Origin: Gemmatimonas sp. UBA7669
GTDB lineage: Bacteria > Gemmatimonadota > Gemmatimonadetes > Gemmatimonadales > Gemmatimonadaceae
DNA: 64,000 bases
Direction of reading: 5' to 3'
Assembly (NCBI RefSeq): GCF_002483225.1
Contig: NZ_DLHL01000003.1
Span: 1 to 64,000, forward strand
Shown: piece after piece, positions 16,511 to 25,447 of the stretch
Layout of the letters: each line of letters begins with the position of its first letter
How positions within the stretch are numbered: position 1 is the first letter of the stretch
Made by a program: the position numbers and the translations under genes
The notes under the pieces: model-generated
What the model was told of the DNA's origin: nothing
The model's input: the letters and a program-made list of their open reading frames with translations, nothing else
The model's database searches: none

Positions 16511-18718
16511 ATGATCACTCAACCTCGCGTCGCTGGCCTCAGGGCCGCGATGACCGTGTCGGCTACCTCGGCACTGTGCCTGCTGCTCGGCTACTCCCTC
16601 CTCTGGCATGGCGGCACCTCGCTGGCCGCAGCGCTCATCACGCTGGGCTACGTCGTGGGCATACCGCTGGCCCTGATCCTGCTGGCCCGCGACGGCACGC
16701 CAGCACATCCCGATGGCGAAGCGCCGCCCTGGCGCGTGGCGGGCGGAGTGTGGCTGGCGGTGCTGGCGCTCTATGTGGCGACACTCGCGCCCACCACCGC
16801 CATGTGGGATGCCAGTGAATACATCGCCGCCGCCAAGGTGCTGGGCATTCCGCATCCGCCAGGCAATCCGCTGTTCGTGCTGCTGGCGCACACCTTTGCG
16901 CTGCTGCCGGTGCCGCTCTCGTTTGCCGGCCGCGTGAACCTGCTCGCGGCCACCACCAGTGCGCTCAGTGCGGCACTCTGGTTTCTGGTGGCCTTTCGCG
17001 CGCTGCGTGGATGGCACCTGCCGCGCATGCCACGTCTCGTCATCAGCGTGGCCTGCGCCTGGATTGGTGCCACCTGCTTCACGGTGTGGAACCAGAGTGT
17101 CGTGAACGAAAAGGTGTACACCGTGGCCATGCTGGGTCTCGCCGCATCAGCGTGGGCCGCCATGCAGTGGCTTGACGCCCAACCCGGTTCACGTCGCGCC
17201 GCCAGTCTGCTGGTGCTCATCGTGTATCTCTGCGGACTGGGCTATGCCAATCACCCCGCGGGTTTTCTGCCGCTTCCGGCATTGGGTGTGCTCGTGCTCT
17301 GGCAGCGTCCACGCACGTTGCTGGCCTGGCGCACACTTGCTGCGTCAGGGCTCATGCTGGCGGTGGGACTCACCCCCTTCCTGTATCAGCCCATTCGCGC
17401 CGCCTATCGTCCGGCCATCAACGTGGGCGCGCCCACGGCCTGCGACGGACCACCGCAACTCGCCTGCACCTTCAGTCGGGACACGTTCGACAAGGTGCGC
17501 GCCAATGTCTCGCGTGAGCAGTATGGCGGTCATCGCGTGGCCGATCGCCAGGCGCCACTCAGCGCGCAGTTCGGCATGTGGTGGCAGTACTTCGAGTGGC
17601 AGACCATGCGCGACGCGGCCGGCCGGCTGCCACAGCTGCAGCAGGCGCTGGCCATTGTCCTGTTGCTGCTCGGCCTCGGCGGCGGCTTCATGCACTGGCA
17701 ACGCGACCGCAGCTCGTTTGCATTCTTTGGTCCGCTGGTCTTCACACTCACACCAGCGCTCATTGTGTACCTCAACTTCAGGTACGGCGCCACGCAGGCG
17801 CCCGAGTTGGGCAACAGCGTGCCACGTGAAGTGCGCGACCGCGACTACTTCTACCTCTGGAGCTTCGCCACCTGGGGCGTGTGGGTGGGCATGGGGTTGG
17901 GTGCGCTCTGGCAGCGCGTGGCACGCCACATCACCTGGCCACGCAGCGCCTTTGTCATGAGTGTGGCACTGCTGCCCGTGCTGCTCAATGCCAACGCCGC
18001 GCCGCGCCGTGGTCAGGAGTTCACCGCGCGCTGGGGCCGCGACCTGCTCGAGTCGGTCCAACCCAACGGCCTGCTCATCACCAGCGGGGACAACGATTCC
18101 TTCCCCGTCTGGTATGCACAGTTGGTGGAGGGTGTGCGGCCCGACGTGACCATTGTCATCACGCCCTATCTCAACATGGACTGGTTCGCGGCGCCCCTGG
18201 TTCCAAACGCCGCCGGCATTCCGCCCTACCTCGAACTGCCGCAGCCCGTGCGTTTCCAGCATGCCGGACTCACGGCGGACATTCCCGCCGGTGTGCTCAC
18301 ACGCGATCAGCTCATGGTGCTGCAACTCATCAAGGACCGCTTCCCGCGTCAGCCCATTCACTTCTCGGTCGGTGGCTACGCGGAGTCGCTTGGATTGGGG
18401 CCGTATGTCGTCACGCACGGACTCACACAGCGACTGGTGAATGCGCCGGCGTCGGGCGATGCGCGCTTCCTGCCCTTCGAAGGCGGACACATTGATCTCG
18501 CCGTGAGCGACTCGCTCTGGCAGCGCTACGAAGCGCCCTCGGCGCTCCTGCGCCAGTCCCAGTGGGTGGACACGCCCTCGGTATCCATTCCCGCAGCCTA
18601 CGTCTTCACGGGCCAGCTCGTGGGCTTCGGACGCCTCGTGCGTGGTGACACGGTGGGCGGTGACCGCATCCTGCAGCGCACGGATTCGCTGGCCAGGGTG
18701 GTGGGGCTTACGCGATAG
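16511..18718 (+). CDS. DUF2723 multi-pass membrane protein (putative protein O-glycosyltransferase-like)
   Basis: The 735-residue protein has about ten hydrophobic segments in its first 500 residues. The DUF2723 signature region lies at about residues 95-165 (MWDASEYIAAAKVLG, then HPPGNPLFVLL). The first acidic residues (WDASE) match the acidic loop of PMT-type GT-C glycosyltransferases. The C-terminal 220 residues are soluble and probably extracytoplasmic. DUF2723 proteins are thought to transfer sugars from lipid carriers; this is family-level knowledge. I chose the ATG at 16511, since the longer frame from 16466 adds no signal. Confidence 0.87.
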   Translation: MITQPRVAGLRAAMTVSATSALCLLLGYSLLWHGGTSLAAALITLGYVVGIPLALILLARDGTPAHPDGEAPPWRVAGGVWLAVLALYVATLAPTTAMWDASEYIAAAKVLGIPHPPGNPLFVLLAHTFALLPVPLSFAGRVNLLAATTSALSAALWFLVAFRALRGWHLPRMPRLVISVACAWIGATCFTVWNQSVVNEKVYTVAMLGLAASAWAAMQWLDAQPGSRRAASLLVLIVYLCGLGYANHPAGFLPLPALGVLVLWQRPRTLLAWRTLAASGLMLAVGLTPFLYQPIRAAYRPAINVGAPTACDGPPQLACTFSRDTFDKVRANVSREQYGGHRVADRQAPLSAQFGMWWQYFEWQTMRDAAGRLPQLQQALAIVLLLLGLGGGFMHWQRDRSSFAFFGPLVFTLTPALIVYLNFRYGATQAPELGNSVPREVRDRDYFYLWSFATWGVWVGMGLGALWQRVARHITWPRSAFVMSVALLPVLLNANAAPRRGQEFTARWGRDLLESVQPNGLLITSGDNDSFPVWYAQLVEGVRPDVTIVITPYLNMDWFAAPLVPNAAGIPPYLELPQPVRFQHAGLTADIPAGVLTRDQLMVLQLIKDRFPRQPIHFSVGGYAESLGLGPYVVTHGLTQRLVNAPASGDARFLPFEGGHIDLAVSDSLWQRYEAPSALLRQSQWVDTPSVSIPAAYVFTGQLVGFGRLVRGDTVGGDRILQRTDSLARVVGLTR

Positions 18719-18726
18719 TATTCTGC

Positions 18727-19221
18727 ATGACCTTCGACCCCATGCGATTCCTGCGCGGCGAGCTGCGTCGCTCGCTGCACGGGCCGGCCTGGCACGGACC
18801 GGCCCTCTGTGAAGCACTCGCCGATGTGACGGTGTCGGAAGCCTTCGCGCGGCCCGCGTCGGGGGCACACTCCATTGCACAACTGGCCCTGCACGCGGTG
18901 GCATGGATGGAGGAAGTCCATCGCCGACTCGGCGGCGCCGAACCCGACGAGCCGGCGCGTGGTGATTGGCCCGCGGTCGGTCCGCGCTCTCGCGCGCAAT
19001 GGGACTCGCTCAGAGCGCTCGTCACATCGACGGGCGACGCGCTCGAGCAGGCGCTCACCACGTTTCCTGCCGAGCAACTGACCGAGCGCGTCGGCAGCGG
19101 CTCACACAATGCGCCGCTCGGTAGCGGCGTACCGTACGCCGTCATGCTCTCCGGCGTCGTCCAGCACAACGTGTATCATGCGGGGCAAATCGTACTGCTC
19201 AAGAAGTCACTGCGAGCCTGA
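18727..19221 (+). CDS. DinB-family protein
   Basis: The 164-residue protein resembles the DinB/YfiT four-helix metal-binding family. His residues occur in HSIAQLALHAVAWM and in the C-terminal QHNVYHAGQIVLLKK, which gives the usual three-His metal site. Known members are thiol-S-transferases or enzymes of unknown role. The ATG is 8 bases after the stop of the DUF2723 gene, so they may share a transcript. Confidence 0.85.
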   Translation: MTFDPMRFLRGELRRSLHGPAWHGPALCEALADVTVSEAFARPASGAHSIAQLALHAVAWMEEVHRRLGGAEPDEPARGDWPAVGPRSRAQWDSLRALVTSTGDALEQALTTFPAEQLTERVGSGSHNAPLGSGVPYAVMLSGVVQHNVYHAGQIVLLKKSLRA

Positions 19222-19423
19222 CCTCGACCTCGACCAGAACCCGAGGCGCCATCCACAGCCATGAGCCGAGCGTGATGGGTTCTGGGTGAGAGTGGTTCGG
19301 GGGCGAGATCTCGTGATCCATCACTTTCGGATGGCGTGATGCAGCCGCTGCACCACTCACACTCACAGCCCACGTCCCACGGCCCACGGCAGTGGATGGC
19401 GAACCCCGACCCCGACCGCAGTC

Positions 19424-20260
19424 CTACAACGCCCGCACCCAAATATTCCTGAACCGCACCGGATGCGAATGATCCTGCAGCTGAATTGGCAGCCGCATCT
19501 CATGCACCGAATACGGCACACGCGCCCGATTGGCCGTGGGCCCCACCAGCGCCTGGTTGTCGTGCACCAGCACACCGTTGTGCTTCACCGTGAATTTGGC
19601 CGGTGACACCAGCTTCCCATCGGCAAAACGCGGCGCCGTGTAGACAATGTCGTAGGTCTGCCACTCGCCCGGCTTGCGGCTCACGTTCACACGCGGCGGA
19701 TACTGCCCGTACAGCGCGGCCGCCTGCCCATCCGGGTACGTGGGGTTGTCAAACGAATCGAGGATCTGCACCTCGTAGCGTCCGCCACCAAAAAACACGC
19801 CGCTGTTGCCGCGGTCCTGATCGCTGCCCACCGGCGGGTTGGGCGACATCCACTCGATGTGCAGCTCCACGTCGCCGTACGACGCGCGCGTGCGCATCGT
19901 GCCCGTGCCCGGCACCACCTCAAACGCATCGCCCACAATCTTCCAAGCGGCCGCGCTGCTGTCCGCCATCTCCCACGCGTCCAGCGACGTGCCGTCAAAC
20001 AGCACGACCGCGTCGGCGGGGCGCGCCACGACCACATACGGACCGGCGTCCTCTACCGGTGGCGCAGGACGCTCGCGTGAATGCTGCGGCCAGCCATCGA
20101 TGATGGAGTCGGGCACCGCCGACGCGATCACCTCGGCAGTCGATGGCGTATCGCTTGATGCCGAGTCATCCGATGCCGAACGACCAGCACCACAGGCAGA
20201 GGACAACACCACGGCGCAGCCCACGAAGAAGGTGGCAAACGAGCGCGAGAGAGTGTGCAC
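19424..20260 (-). CDS. DUF1080 (3-keto-disaccharide hydrolase-type) lipoprotein
   Basis: The protein carries a lipobox (LSSAC) and then a Ser/Asp/Ala-rich linker. A DUF1080 jelly-roll domain follows, with VVLFDGTSLDAW, GNSGVFF, YEVQILDS and the C-terminal FRNIWVRAL. Members of this family hydrolyse 3-keto-glycosides or bind carbohydrate. I chose the GTG at 20260 because it gives a compact lipoprotein leader with Cys23. A TTG at 20314, one base after the upstream stop, is an alternative. It follows the aldo/keto reductase gene in the same direction. Confidence 0.87.
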   Translation of the reverse strand: MHTLSRSFATFFVGCAVVLSSACGAGRSASDDSASSDTPSTAEVIASAVPDSIIDGWPQHSRERPAPPVEDAGPYVVVARPADAVVLFDGTSLDAWEMADSSAAAWKIVGDAFEVVPGTGTMRTRASYGDVELHIEWMSPNPPVGSDQDRGNSGVFFGGGRYEVQILDSFDNPTYPDGQAAALYGQYPPRVNVSRKPGEWQTYDIVYTAPRFADGKLVSPAKFTVKHNGVLVHDNQALVGPTANRARVPYSVHEMRLPIQLQDHSHPVRFRNIWVRAL

Positions 20261-20315
20261 GAGGCAGCGAGTAGAGGGCGAGGCAGAATCAGTGAACAGC
20301 GCAACGACCTGCAAA

Positions 20316-21179
20316 CTACAGCACGTTCACGCCCGTGGCGGCCACGAGAATCTCCGTCCAGTCCTGCGCATCCAGACGCGTGCGGGTGGCAGCCACCGCC
20401 TCCTCCAGCACCGACAGACGACGCGAGCCGGTGATGGGGTGCGGGTGACAGGGCAGCCGCAGCAGCCAGGCAAAGGCAATGGTCGTACTCGTGACCTCGT
20501 GGCGCGCGGCCAACGTGGCCACCGCCTGCTGCACACGCTGCACATCGCTCCCTTCACTGGTGAACAGCGCGCCGCCACCCAGCGGCGACCAGATCATGGG
20601 CCGCGCGCGCAGACGCTGCGCCTGATCGAACGTGCCATCGGTAATGGGCGCCCGATGCAGCGGATGGCACTCCACCTGATTGGTGACCAGCGGATAGCGC
20701 GCGTGCAGCAACTCGAATTGCGCCGGTGTGAAGTTGGACGCGCCAAACGCCAGCACCTTGCCGTCATCCGCCAGCTTCTCGAATGCCCCCGCCACTTCGT
20801 CCGCATCCATGAGCGGATCGGGACGATGCAACAGCAGCAGGTCGAGACGATCGGTGCGCAGCGCGCGCAGTGACTGCTCCACGCTGCGCACGATGTGCCG
20901 CGCCGAGCTGTCGTAGTGCTTGATGCGCGTGCCCGGATGCTGCGGCGACACCAGCTGAATGCCGCACTTGCTCACCAGCTGCATCTGCTGACGGCGTTCG
21001 GGCGCTAGCGCCAGTGCCTCGCCGAAGAGCGTCTCCACGGTATAGCTGCCGTAGATGTCCGCATGATCGAAGCTCGTGATGCCCAGCTCAAGACACTGCT
21101 CGATCCAGCGCAGACGCTCCTGTGGCGTCCACTGCCACGCCGCCATGCGCCACACACCGGCAACGATCGGAGAGAGCAC
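20316..21179 (-). CDS. Aldo/keto reductase (YdhF-like)
   Basis: The 287-residue TIM-barrel oxidoreductase shows the catalytic tetrad in DHADIYG (Asp, Tyr), SKCGI (Lys) and LLLHRPD (His). The C-terminal cofactor part includes PITGSRR. It should reduce carbonyl compounds with NADPH in the cytoplasm. The layout of the N-terminus and the HPLHR segment fit the YdhF subgroup. It lies upstream of the DUF1080 gene in the same direction, and the two may share a transcript. Confidence 0.9.
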   Translation of the reverse strand: MLSPIVAGVWRMAAWQWTPQERLRWIEQCLELGITSFDHADIYGSYTVETLFGEALALAPERRQQMQLVSKCGIQLVSPQHPGTRIKHYDSSARHIVRSVEQSLRALRTDRLDLLLLHRPDPLMDADEVAGAFEKLADDGKVLAFGASNFTPAQFELLHARYPLVTNQVECHPLHRAPITDGTFDQAQRLRARPMIWSPLGGGALFTSEGSDVQRVQQAVATLAARHEVTSTTIAFAWLLRLPCHPHPITGSRRLSVLEEAVAATRTRLDAQDWTEILVAATGVNVL

Positions 21180-21240
21180 GGGTCCACCTCCTCAGGTCAT
21201 GAGCGGATGAGCCGCGCCTCGGCGCGACAGCCCGCCCGGT

Positions 21241-21606
21241 TCAGAGCGTGCGAAACTGCAGCGTTACCTGCACCACGTCACCGTGGCCCGCCCCCTGACG
21301 CACCGCCTTGGGCAGCGCGAGCAGCGTGCGTCCGTCCTTGCCACGCCACACGCTGGTCTCCCAGGTGCTCCCCAGCGCGGTGGCCGTCACCGGTGTACGG
21401 CCCCAGCCATGGGTGACGGGCGGCGCCAGACCCGACGGCACCTCCACGAACGTCCATCCCCCCTTGCCGGGGTAGGTGAACAGGGTGCCGGAAAACGTCC
21501 CGCCAAAAGCCAATGGACTGGCGGACGATCCATCCCCGCGTCGCGCCGCTGATCGCGACCGTGACTCACTTCGGGATGATTGGCGCGACGGGCGTGGGGA
21601 AGCCAT
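21241..21606 (-). CDS. DUF1905-domain protein
   Basis: The 121-residue protein has a Ser/Arg-rich N-terminal tail of about 30 residues and then a DUF1905 domain. Motifs are FSGTLFTYPGKGGWTFVEVP, GWGRTPVTATALGSTWETSVW and VRQGAGHGDVV. The function of DUF1905 is unknown. I chose the ATG at 21606, since the frame from 21741 would overlap the divergent propeller gene. The unusual basic tail could bind nucleic acid; this is a guess. Confidence 0.8.
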   Translation of the reverse strand: MASPRPSRQSSRSESRSRSAARRGDGSSASPLAFGGTFSGTLFTYPGKGGWTFVEVPSGLAPPVTHGWGRTPVTATALGSTWETSVWRGKDGRTLLALPKAVRQGAGHGDVVQVTLQFRTL

Positions 21607-21706
21607 CGTACGAGTGTGTGGCGTGGGCCGCCGTCCGGCTAGGGGACCGCCCTGACCATTGCGACCGTTTGGCATCGCCCCGCCATACCTCACCCGGGAG
21701 TCCCGC

Positions 21707-22768
21707 ATGTCACATCTGGCCCACACGCATTCCGCCGTCATCCGGCTCCGTCAGCTGGCCCGTACCGCCGTGCCGGCCATGCTGCCCGCCATGCTGATAT
21801 CCCTGTTGCCTGCCTCCTCTGCCAGGGCGCAGGCGGGACTTACGGGCACGCTCATCATCACCAACAAGCAGCCGTCCACCGCCACCCTCGTGGACGTGGC
21901 CTCCGGCCGCACACTTGCCACCCTGCCCACCGGACACGGCCCGCACGAAATCGTGATCACCCGGGACGGCCGCACCGCGGTGGTGACCGACTACGGCACC
22001 GGTTCGCAGCCCGGCAGCACACTCACCGTCATCGACATCGCCAATCGCCGCGTGGCTCGCACCATCAGCCTCGGCGACAATCGGCGGCCGCACGGCATTG
22101 TGCTGCTGCCCGGTGATTCCATCGCCGCCGTCACCGTCGAGGCCAATCGGGCCGTGCTGCTCGTACGCCTCGCCACCGGCGAGATCGCCAGGACCGTGCT
22201 CACCAATCAGGCCGGGTCGCACATGGTGGGTGTCACAGCCGACGGCACACGCGGCTGGACGGGCGACATCGGCAGCAACACCGTGTCCGAACTCGACCTC
22301 GTGCGCGGGGTCGCACTGCGCACCGTGAGCGTGCCTGCGCAGCCCGAGGCCATCAACGTCACGCCCGATGGCAAGGAGGTCTGGGTGGGCAGCAATGCCA
22401 CCGGAAAGGTGAGTGTGGTGGACGCGGGCACCGGACAGGTCAGCACGGCCGCCGAGGGCTTCGGCTGGCCCTATCGTGTGCTGTTTTCGCCCGACAACCG
22501 CACCGTGCTGCTGCCCGATCTGCGTGGCGAGTCGCTGCGCTTCGTCGACCGCGCCACCCGCAAGGAACTGGGCCGCCTCGATCTGCCCGGCAAGGCACCG
22601 CAGGGCATTTTCTTCGAGCCCGCAGGGCGCTACGCCTTTCTCTCGTTCAGCAGCGCGGGCGTGGTCGCCGTGGTGGACGTGAACGCGCGCCGCGTTGTGC
22701 GCGAAATCCCGGCCGGCGACACGCCCGACGGTGTGGTGTTCACGAGCTTCAGGCCAGCCACTCCTTGA
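21707..22768 (+). CDS. Secreted YncE-like beta-propeller protein
   Basis: The 353-residue protein has a signal peptide (cleavage near ARAQAG). About seven YVTN/YncE-type repeats follow (for example GHGPHEIVITRDGRTAVVTDYG, PEAINVTPDGKEVWVG). It is a periplasmic seven-blade propeller with no catalytic motif; relatives bind DNA or act as scaffolds. I chose the ATG at 21707 for the leader. Its 3' end overlaps the convergent ArsC-like gene by 20 bases. Confidence 0.87.
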   Translation: MSHLAHTHSAVIRLRQLARTAVPAMLPAMLISLLPASSARAQAGLTGTLIITNKQPSTATLVDVASGRTLATLPTGHGPHEIVITRDGRTAVVTDYGTGSQPGSTLTVIDIANRRVARTISLGDNRRPHGIVLLPGDSIAAVTVEANRAVLLVRLATGEIARTVLTNQAGSHMVGVTADGTRGWTGDIGSNTVSELDLVRGVALRTVSVPAQPEAINVTPDGKEVWVGSNATGKVSVVDAGTGQVSTAAEGFGWPYRVLFSPDNRTVLLPDLRGESLRFVDRATRKELGRLDLPGKAPQGIFFEPAGRYAFLSFSSAGVVAVVDVNARRVVREIPAGDTPDGVVFTSFRPATP

Positions 22769-23108
22769 ACAGTTTTTCGTCGACACCAACACACAGCTTC
22801 TGCTGACAGCGCACCAGCGGTTGCTTGAGCAGAAGCGGCTCATCCGCGAGGATGCTCAGCCACCGCTCCTCGCCGTAGAGCGCCGTGCGCAAGCCGAGGT
22901 CGGCAAAACGCTTGCTGTCGCGGTCGAGAATGCCCTCAATGCCGAACTTCAGCACGAAACGCTTGAGCTCGCCGATGGCGGCGGCGCGCTCCGCCAAATC
23001 CACGAAGTGTGTCTTCACTCGGCGCTCCGCAAAAAAGCGGAGCGCCTTGCGCGTTTCGGCGTTCTTCTTGGTGCCAAAGATCTGTACTTGCAGGTCGGAA
23101 GCGGCCAT
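22749..23108 (-). CDS. ArsC/Spx-like thioredoxin-fold protein lacking the N-terminal active cysteine
   Basis: The 119-residue protein aligns with the ArsC family (YffB/Spx type). The usual active-site loop with Cys is replaced by FGTKKNAETRKALRFF. Two Cys occur only near the C-terminus (VRCQQKLC). It is therefore unlikely to work as a classical glutaredoxin-linked arsenate reductase. It may bind RNA polymerase like Spx or have another role. The ATG at 23108 gives the natural family start; the frame is open to 23279. Confidence 0.75.
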   Translation of the reverse strand: MAASDLQVQIFGTKKNAETRKALRFFAERRVKTHFVDLAERAAAIGELKRFVLKFGIEGILDRDSKRFADLGLRTALYGEERWLSILADEPLLLKQPLVRCQQKLCVGVDEKLFKEWLA

Positions 23109-23281
23109 GGGCAGAAAGACTACTCGCGTGTGCGCCGTGCTGGCACTGGGTGGGCCGGTCATCAGCCGGTGAAACTGCCCCTCAGACGAGGGCGTAAACC
23201 AAGGCAGCGGACCGGCGTGCCGCGTCCCTTGCCACCACCCCGCCTTCCCATCCGTCGCGCCCCCAAGTGGAGACTGCATCC

Positions 23282-24007
23282 ATGTACCAGGAGACCAGCG
23301 GCGCGGCCGCGACCCCCAGCGTCAGCAACGTCATCTCCATGGTGCAGCTGCAGAACCTGCAGCAACGTCGCGAGATCATCGCTGAGCAGTACCAGAACAC
23401 CATCGCCGAGCGGGGGCGAATTGGGCAGGAGCGACTGAACGCGCAGGCCCGCGGCGACATGGACATGGTCAAGGAGTACGACGCGACCATCGCCCGAATC
23501 GGCACCCGACTGCAGACGCTCGAACGGAGACTCGCCGACGCGGACCGGCAAATCGACGAGGCCATGCAGACACCCATCGCGATCGAGGGAGAGCCTGCAA
23601 GCACGACCGACCCGGTGGTCGCGAGCAATCCGGGCACTGCCATCGCAGTCATTCCGCCCACCGGCTCTCAGGTGGACGGCATGCTGCGCGCACAGGCCAA
23701 TGAGTATCAGCGCGCCATGGCCATCGAGGCGGTCGGCCTGCTGCTGCTTGGGGCCGTGCTCTGGCGCTTCGGCGTGGCGCGTGGTCGTCGCAAGGCGCGT
23801 GAAGAGGCGCTGGCTCTGCCCCAGGCGGCGCGCAATGACGACCGCCTGCAGCAGGCCGTGGACGCCATTGCCATCGAGGTGGAACGCCTGTCCGAAGGCC
23901 AGCGCTTCATCAACAACCTCATGGCCACGCGTCGCCCGGAGCGCGAAGCGCTGCCCTCACTTCCCGGCACGACGCCCAACGACGGCACCCGCATCACACC
24001 GCATTGA
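23282..24007 (+). CDS. Coiled-coil membrane protein, unknown function
   Basis: I do not recognise this 241-residue protein. Residues about 20-95 form a strongly charged coiled coil (QNLQQRREIIAEQ, then RLQTLERRLADADRQI). A Pro/Ala/Thr-rich linker follows, then one transmembrane helix near residues 152-165 (AIEAVGLLLLGAVLW) and a basic cytoplasmic tail with a second short helix. The ATG at 23282 is preferred over a GTG five codons earlier. It is divergent from the ArsC-like gene. Confidence 0.7.
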   Translation: MYQETSGAAATPSVSNVISMVQLQNLQQRREIIAEQYQNTIAERGRIGQERLNAQARGDMDMVKEYDATIARIGTRLQTLERRLADADRQIDEAMQTPIAIEGEPASTTDPVVASNPGTAIAVIPPTGSQVDGMLRAQANEYQRAMAIEAVGLLLLGAVLWRFGVARGRRKAREEALALPQAARNDDRLQQAVDAIAIEVERLSEGQRFINNLMATRRPEREALPSLPGTTPNDGTRITPH

Positions 24008-24017
24008 CCCCGAACGT

Positions 24018-24061
24018 ACCGGGATGATGGTGGACAGGCAGACCGGGATGATGGTGGACAG
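24018..24061. repeat. 20-bp direct repeat, two copies
   Basis: The same 20 bases beginning ACCGGGATGATGG occur at 24018-24037 and 24042-24061, with a 24-base period. They lie in the short space after the coiled-coil gene and before a GC-rich hairpin. No function can be assigned. Confidence 0.8.
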
Positions 24062-24062
24062 C

Positions 24063-24083
24063 GGGCCCGGGTTTCGGGCCCGT
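24063..24083. terminator. GC-rich hairpin between convergent genes
   Basis: CGGGCCC and GGGCCCG pair in a 7-bp stem around a short loop at about 24063-24083. It lies between the convergent coiled-coil and DctA genes and could end transcription from either side. No clear T-run is present. Confidence 0.4.
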
Positions 24084-24090
24084 TCCCGCG

Positions 24091-25401
24091 CTACGCGCTT
24101 ATCCCCGCCTCCGCCTCGGCGATCGCCCGCTTCTCGTCATCAAACGCGTTTTCGCTGCGCGACACGACCAGCGTGGCGACGCCGTTGCCGATGAGATTGG
24201 TGATGGCCCGCGCCTCGCTCATGAAGCGGTCCACGCCCAGCAGCAGCGCCACTCCCTCAACCGGCACCGTGCGCGTGGCGGCCAGAGTGGACGCCAGCAC
24301 AATGAAGCCGGAACCCGTCACGCCCGCGGCGCCCTTGCTGGTCAGCATGAGAATGCCCAACAGCGTGAGCTGCTCACCCCATGACAGATCAATGCCATAC
24401 ACCTGCGCAATGAAGATCGTGGCCATGCTCAGGTAGATGCTCGTGCCGTCGAGATTGAACGAGTAGCCCGTGGGAATGACCAGCCCCACCACCGGCTTCG
24501 CGCAACCATAGCGCTCGAGCTTCTCCAGCATGCGCGGCAGCGCGGCCTCACTGCTGGACGTACCCAACACCAACAGAATCTCCTCGCGGATGTAACGCAG
24601 GAATCGCCACAGCCGAAAACCGTAGGCGCGGCAAATCAGGGCCAGCACCACAAAGATGAACACGGCCATGGTGAGATACACGTCGAGCATCAGACGCCCG
24701 AGTGGCAGCAACGTCTTGAGACCAAACGCGCCCACCGTGTAGGCCATCGCGCCAAACGCACCAATGGGCGCCACCTTCATCACAATGGCGACAATGCGAA
24801 AGAACACCGCCTGCAGTCGCACCAGCAGGTCCATGAGGTCACGGCCCGCGTCGCCGACTGCGGTGAGCGCCACACCAAACAAGATGGAGAAGAACACCAC
24901 CGGCAGCAGTTCACCACCGGCAAACGCCGCCACGATGTTGCTTGGCACGATGTGCAACAGAAACTCGAGCGTACTCTGCTGCGCACCGGCACTGGTGTAC
25001 TTGCTCACATCGCCGGTGGCCATCGCGGAAATGTCGAGGCCCGCCCCAGGCTTGGTCACATTCACCACGACCAGACCAATCGCCAACGCGAAGGTGGACA
25101 CGACTTCGAAGTAGAGCACGGCTTTGCCGCCCACCCGCCCCAGCTTGCGCAGATCGGCCATGCTGCCGATGCCATGCACAATGGTGAGGAAGATGATGGG
25201 CGTGATGACCATCTTCACCAGGTTGATGAAGGTGTCGCCGAGCGGCTTGAGGGCTTTGGCTGTATCGGGCGCCGCCACACCAAGGGCCACGCCAAGCGAG
25301 ACGGCCACCAGCACCTGAAACGTGAGATTGCGAACGAGGCGGGAAAGCACGCGGCCGGAAACGGACAGAGGGAAGCGCAACCTGCGGAGTTGACCGCGCA
25401 A
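24091..25401 (-). CDS. Dicarboxylate/amino acid:cation symporter (DctA/GltP family)
   Basis: The 436-residue inner-membrane transporter of the DAACS family shows the serine-rich hairpin GTSSSEAALP. It also has the motif GYSFNLDGTSIYL and the C-terminal substrate-binding part DRFMSEARAITNLIGNG. These fit the C4-dicarboxylate branch (DctA) better than glutamate carriers, though the substrate is not certain. The start is doubtful: the longest frame begins with TTG at 25401, and a GTG at 25350 (VLSRLVRN) would suit the family length. It is divergent from the YheT-like gene 46 bases away. Confidence 0.92.
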   Translation of the reverse strand: MRGQLRRLRFPLSVSGRVLSRLVRNLTFQVLVAVSLGVALGVAAPDTAKALKPLGDTFINLVKMVITPIIFLTIVHGIGSMADLRKLGRVGGKAVLYFEVVSTFALAIGLVVVNVTKPGAGLDISAMATGDVSKYTSAGAQQSTLEFLLHIVPSNIVAAFAGGELLPVVFFSILFGVALTAVGDAGRDLMDLLVRLQAVFFRIVAIVMKVAPIGAFGAMAYTVGAFGLKTLLPLGRLMLDVYLTMAVFIFVVLALICRAYGFRLWRFLRYIREEILLVLGTSSSEAALPRMLEKLERYGCAKPVVGLVIPTGYSFNLDGTSIYLSMATIFIAQVYGIDLSWGEQLTLLGILMLTSKGAAGVTGSGFIVLASTLAATRTVPVEGVALLLGVDRFMSEARAITNLIGNGVATLVVSRSENAFDDEKRAIAEAEAGISA

Positions 25402-25447
25402 CCTCGCGCCCGGCGACGCGATGCGCGAGGGGCACTAGAATTCCCGC

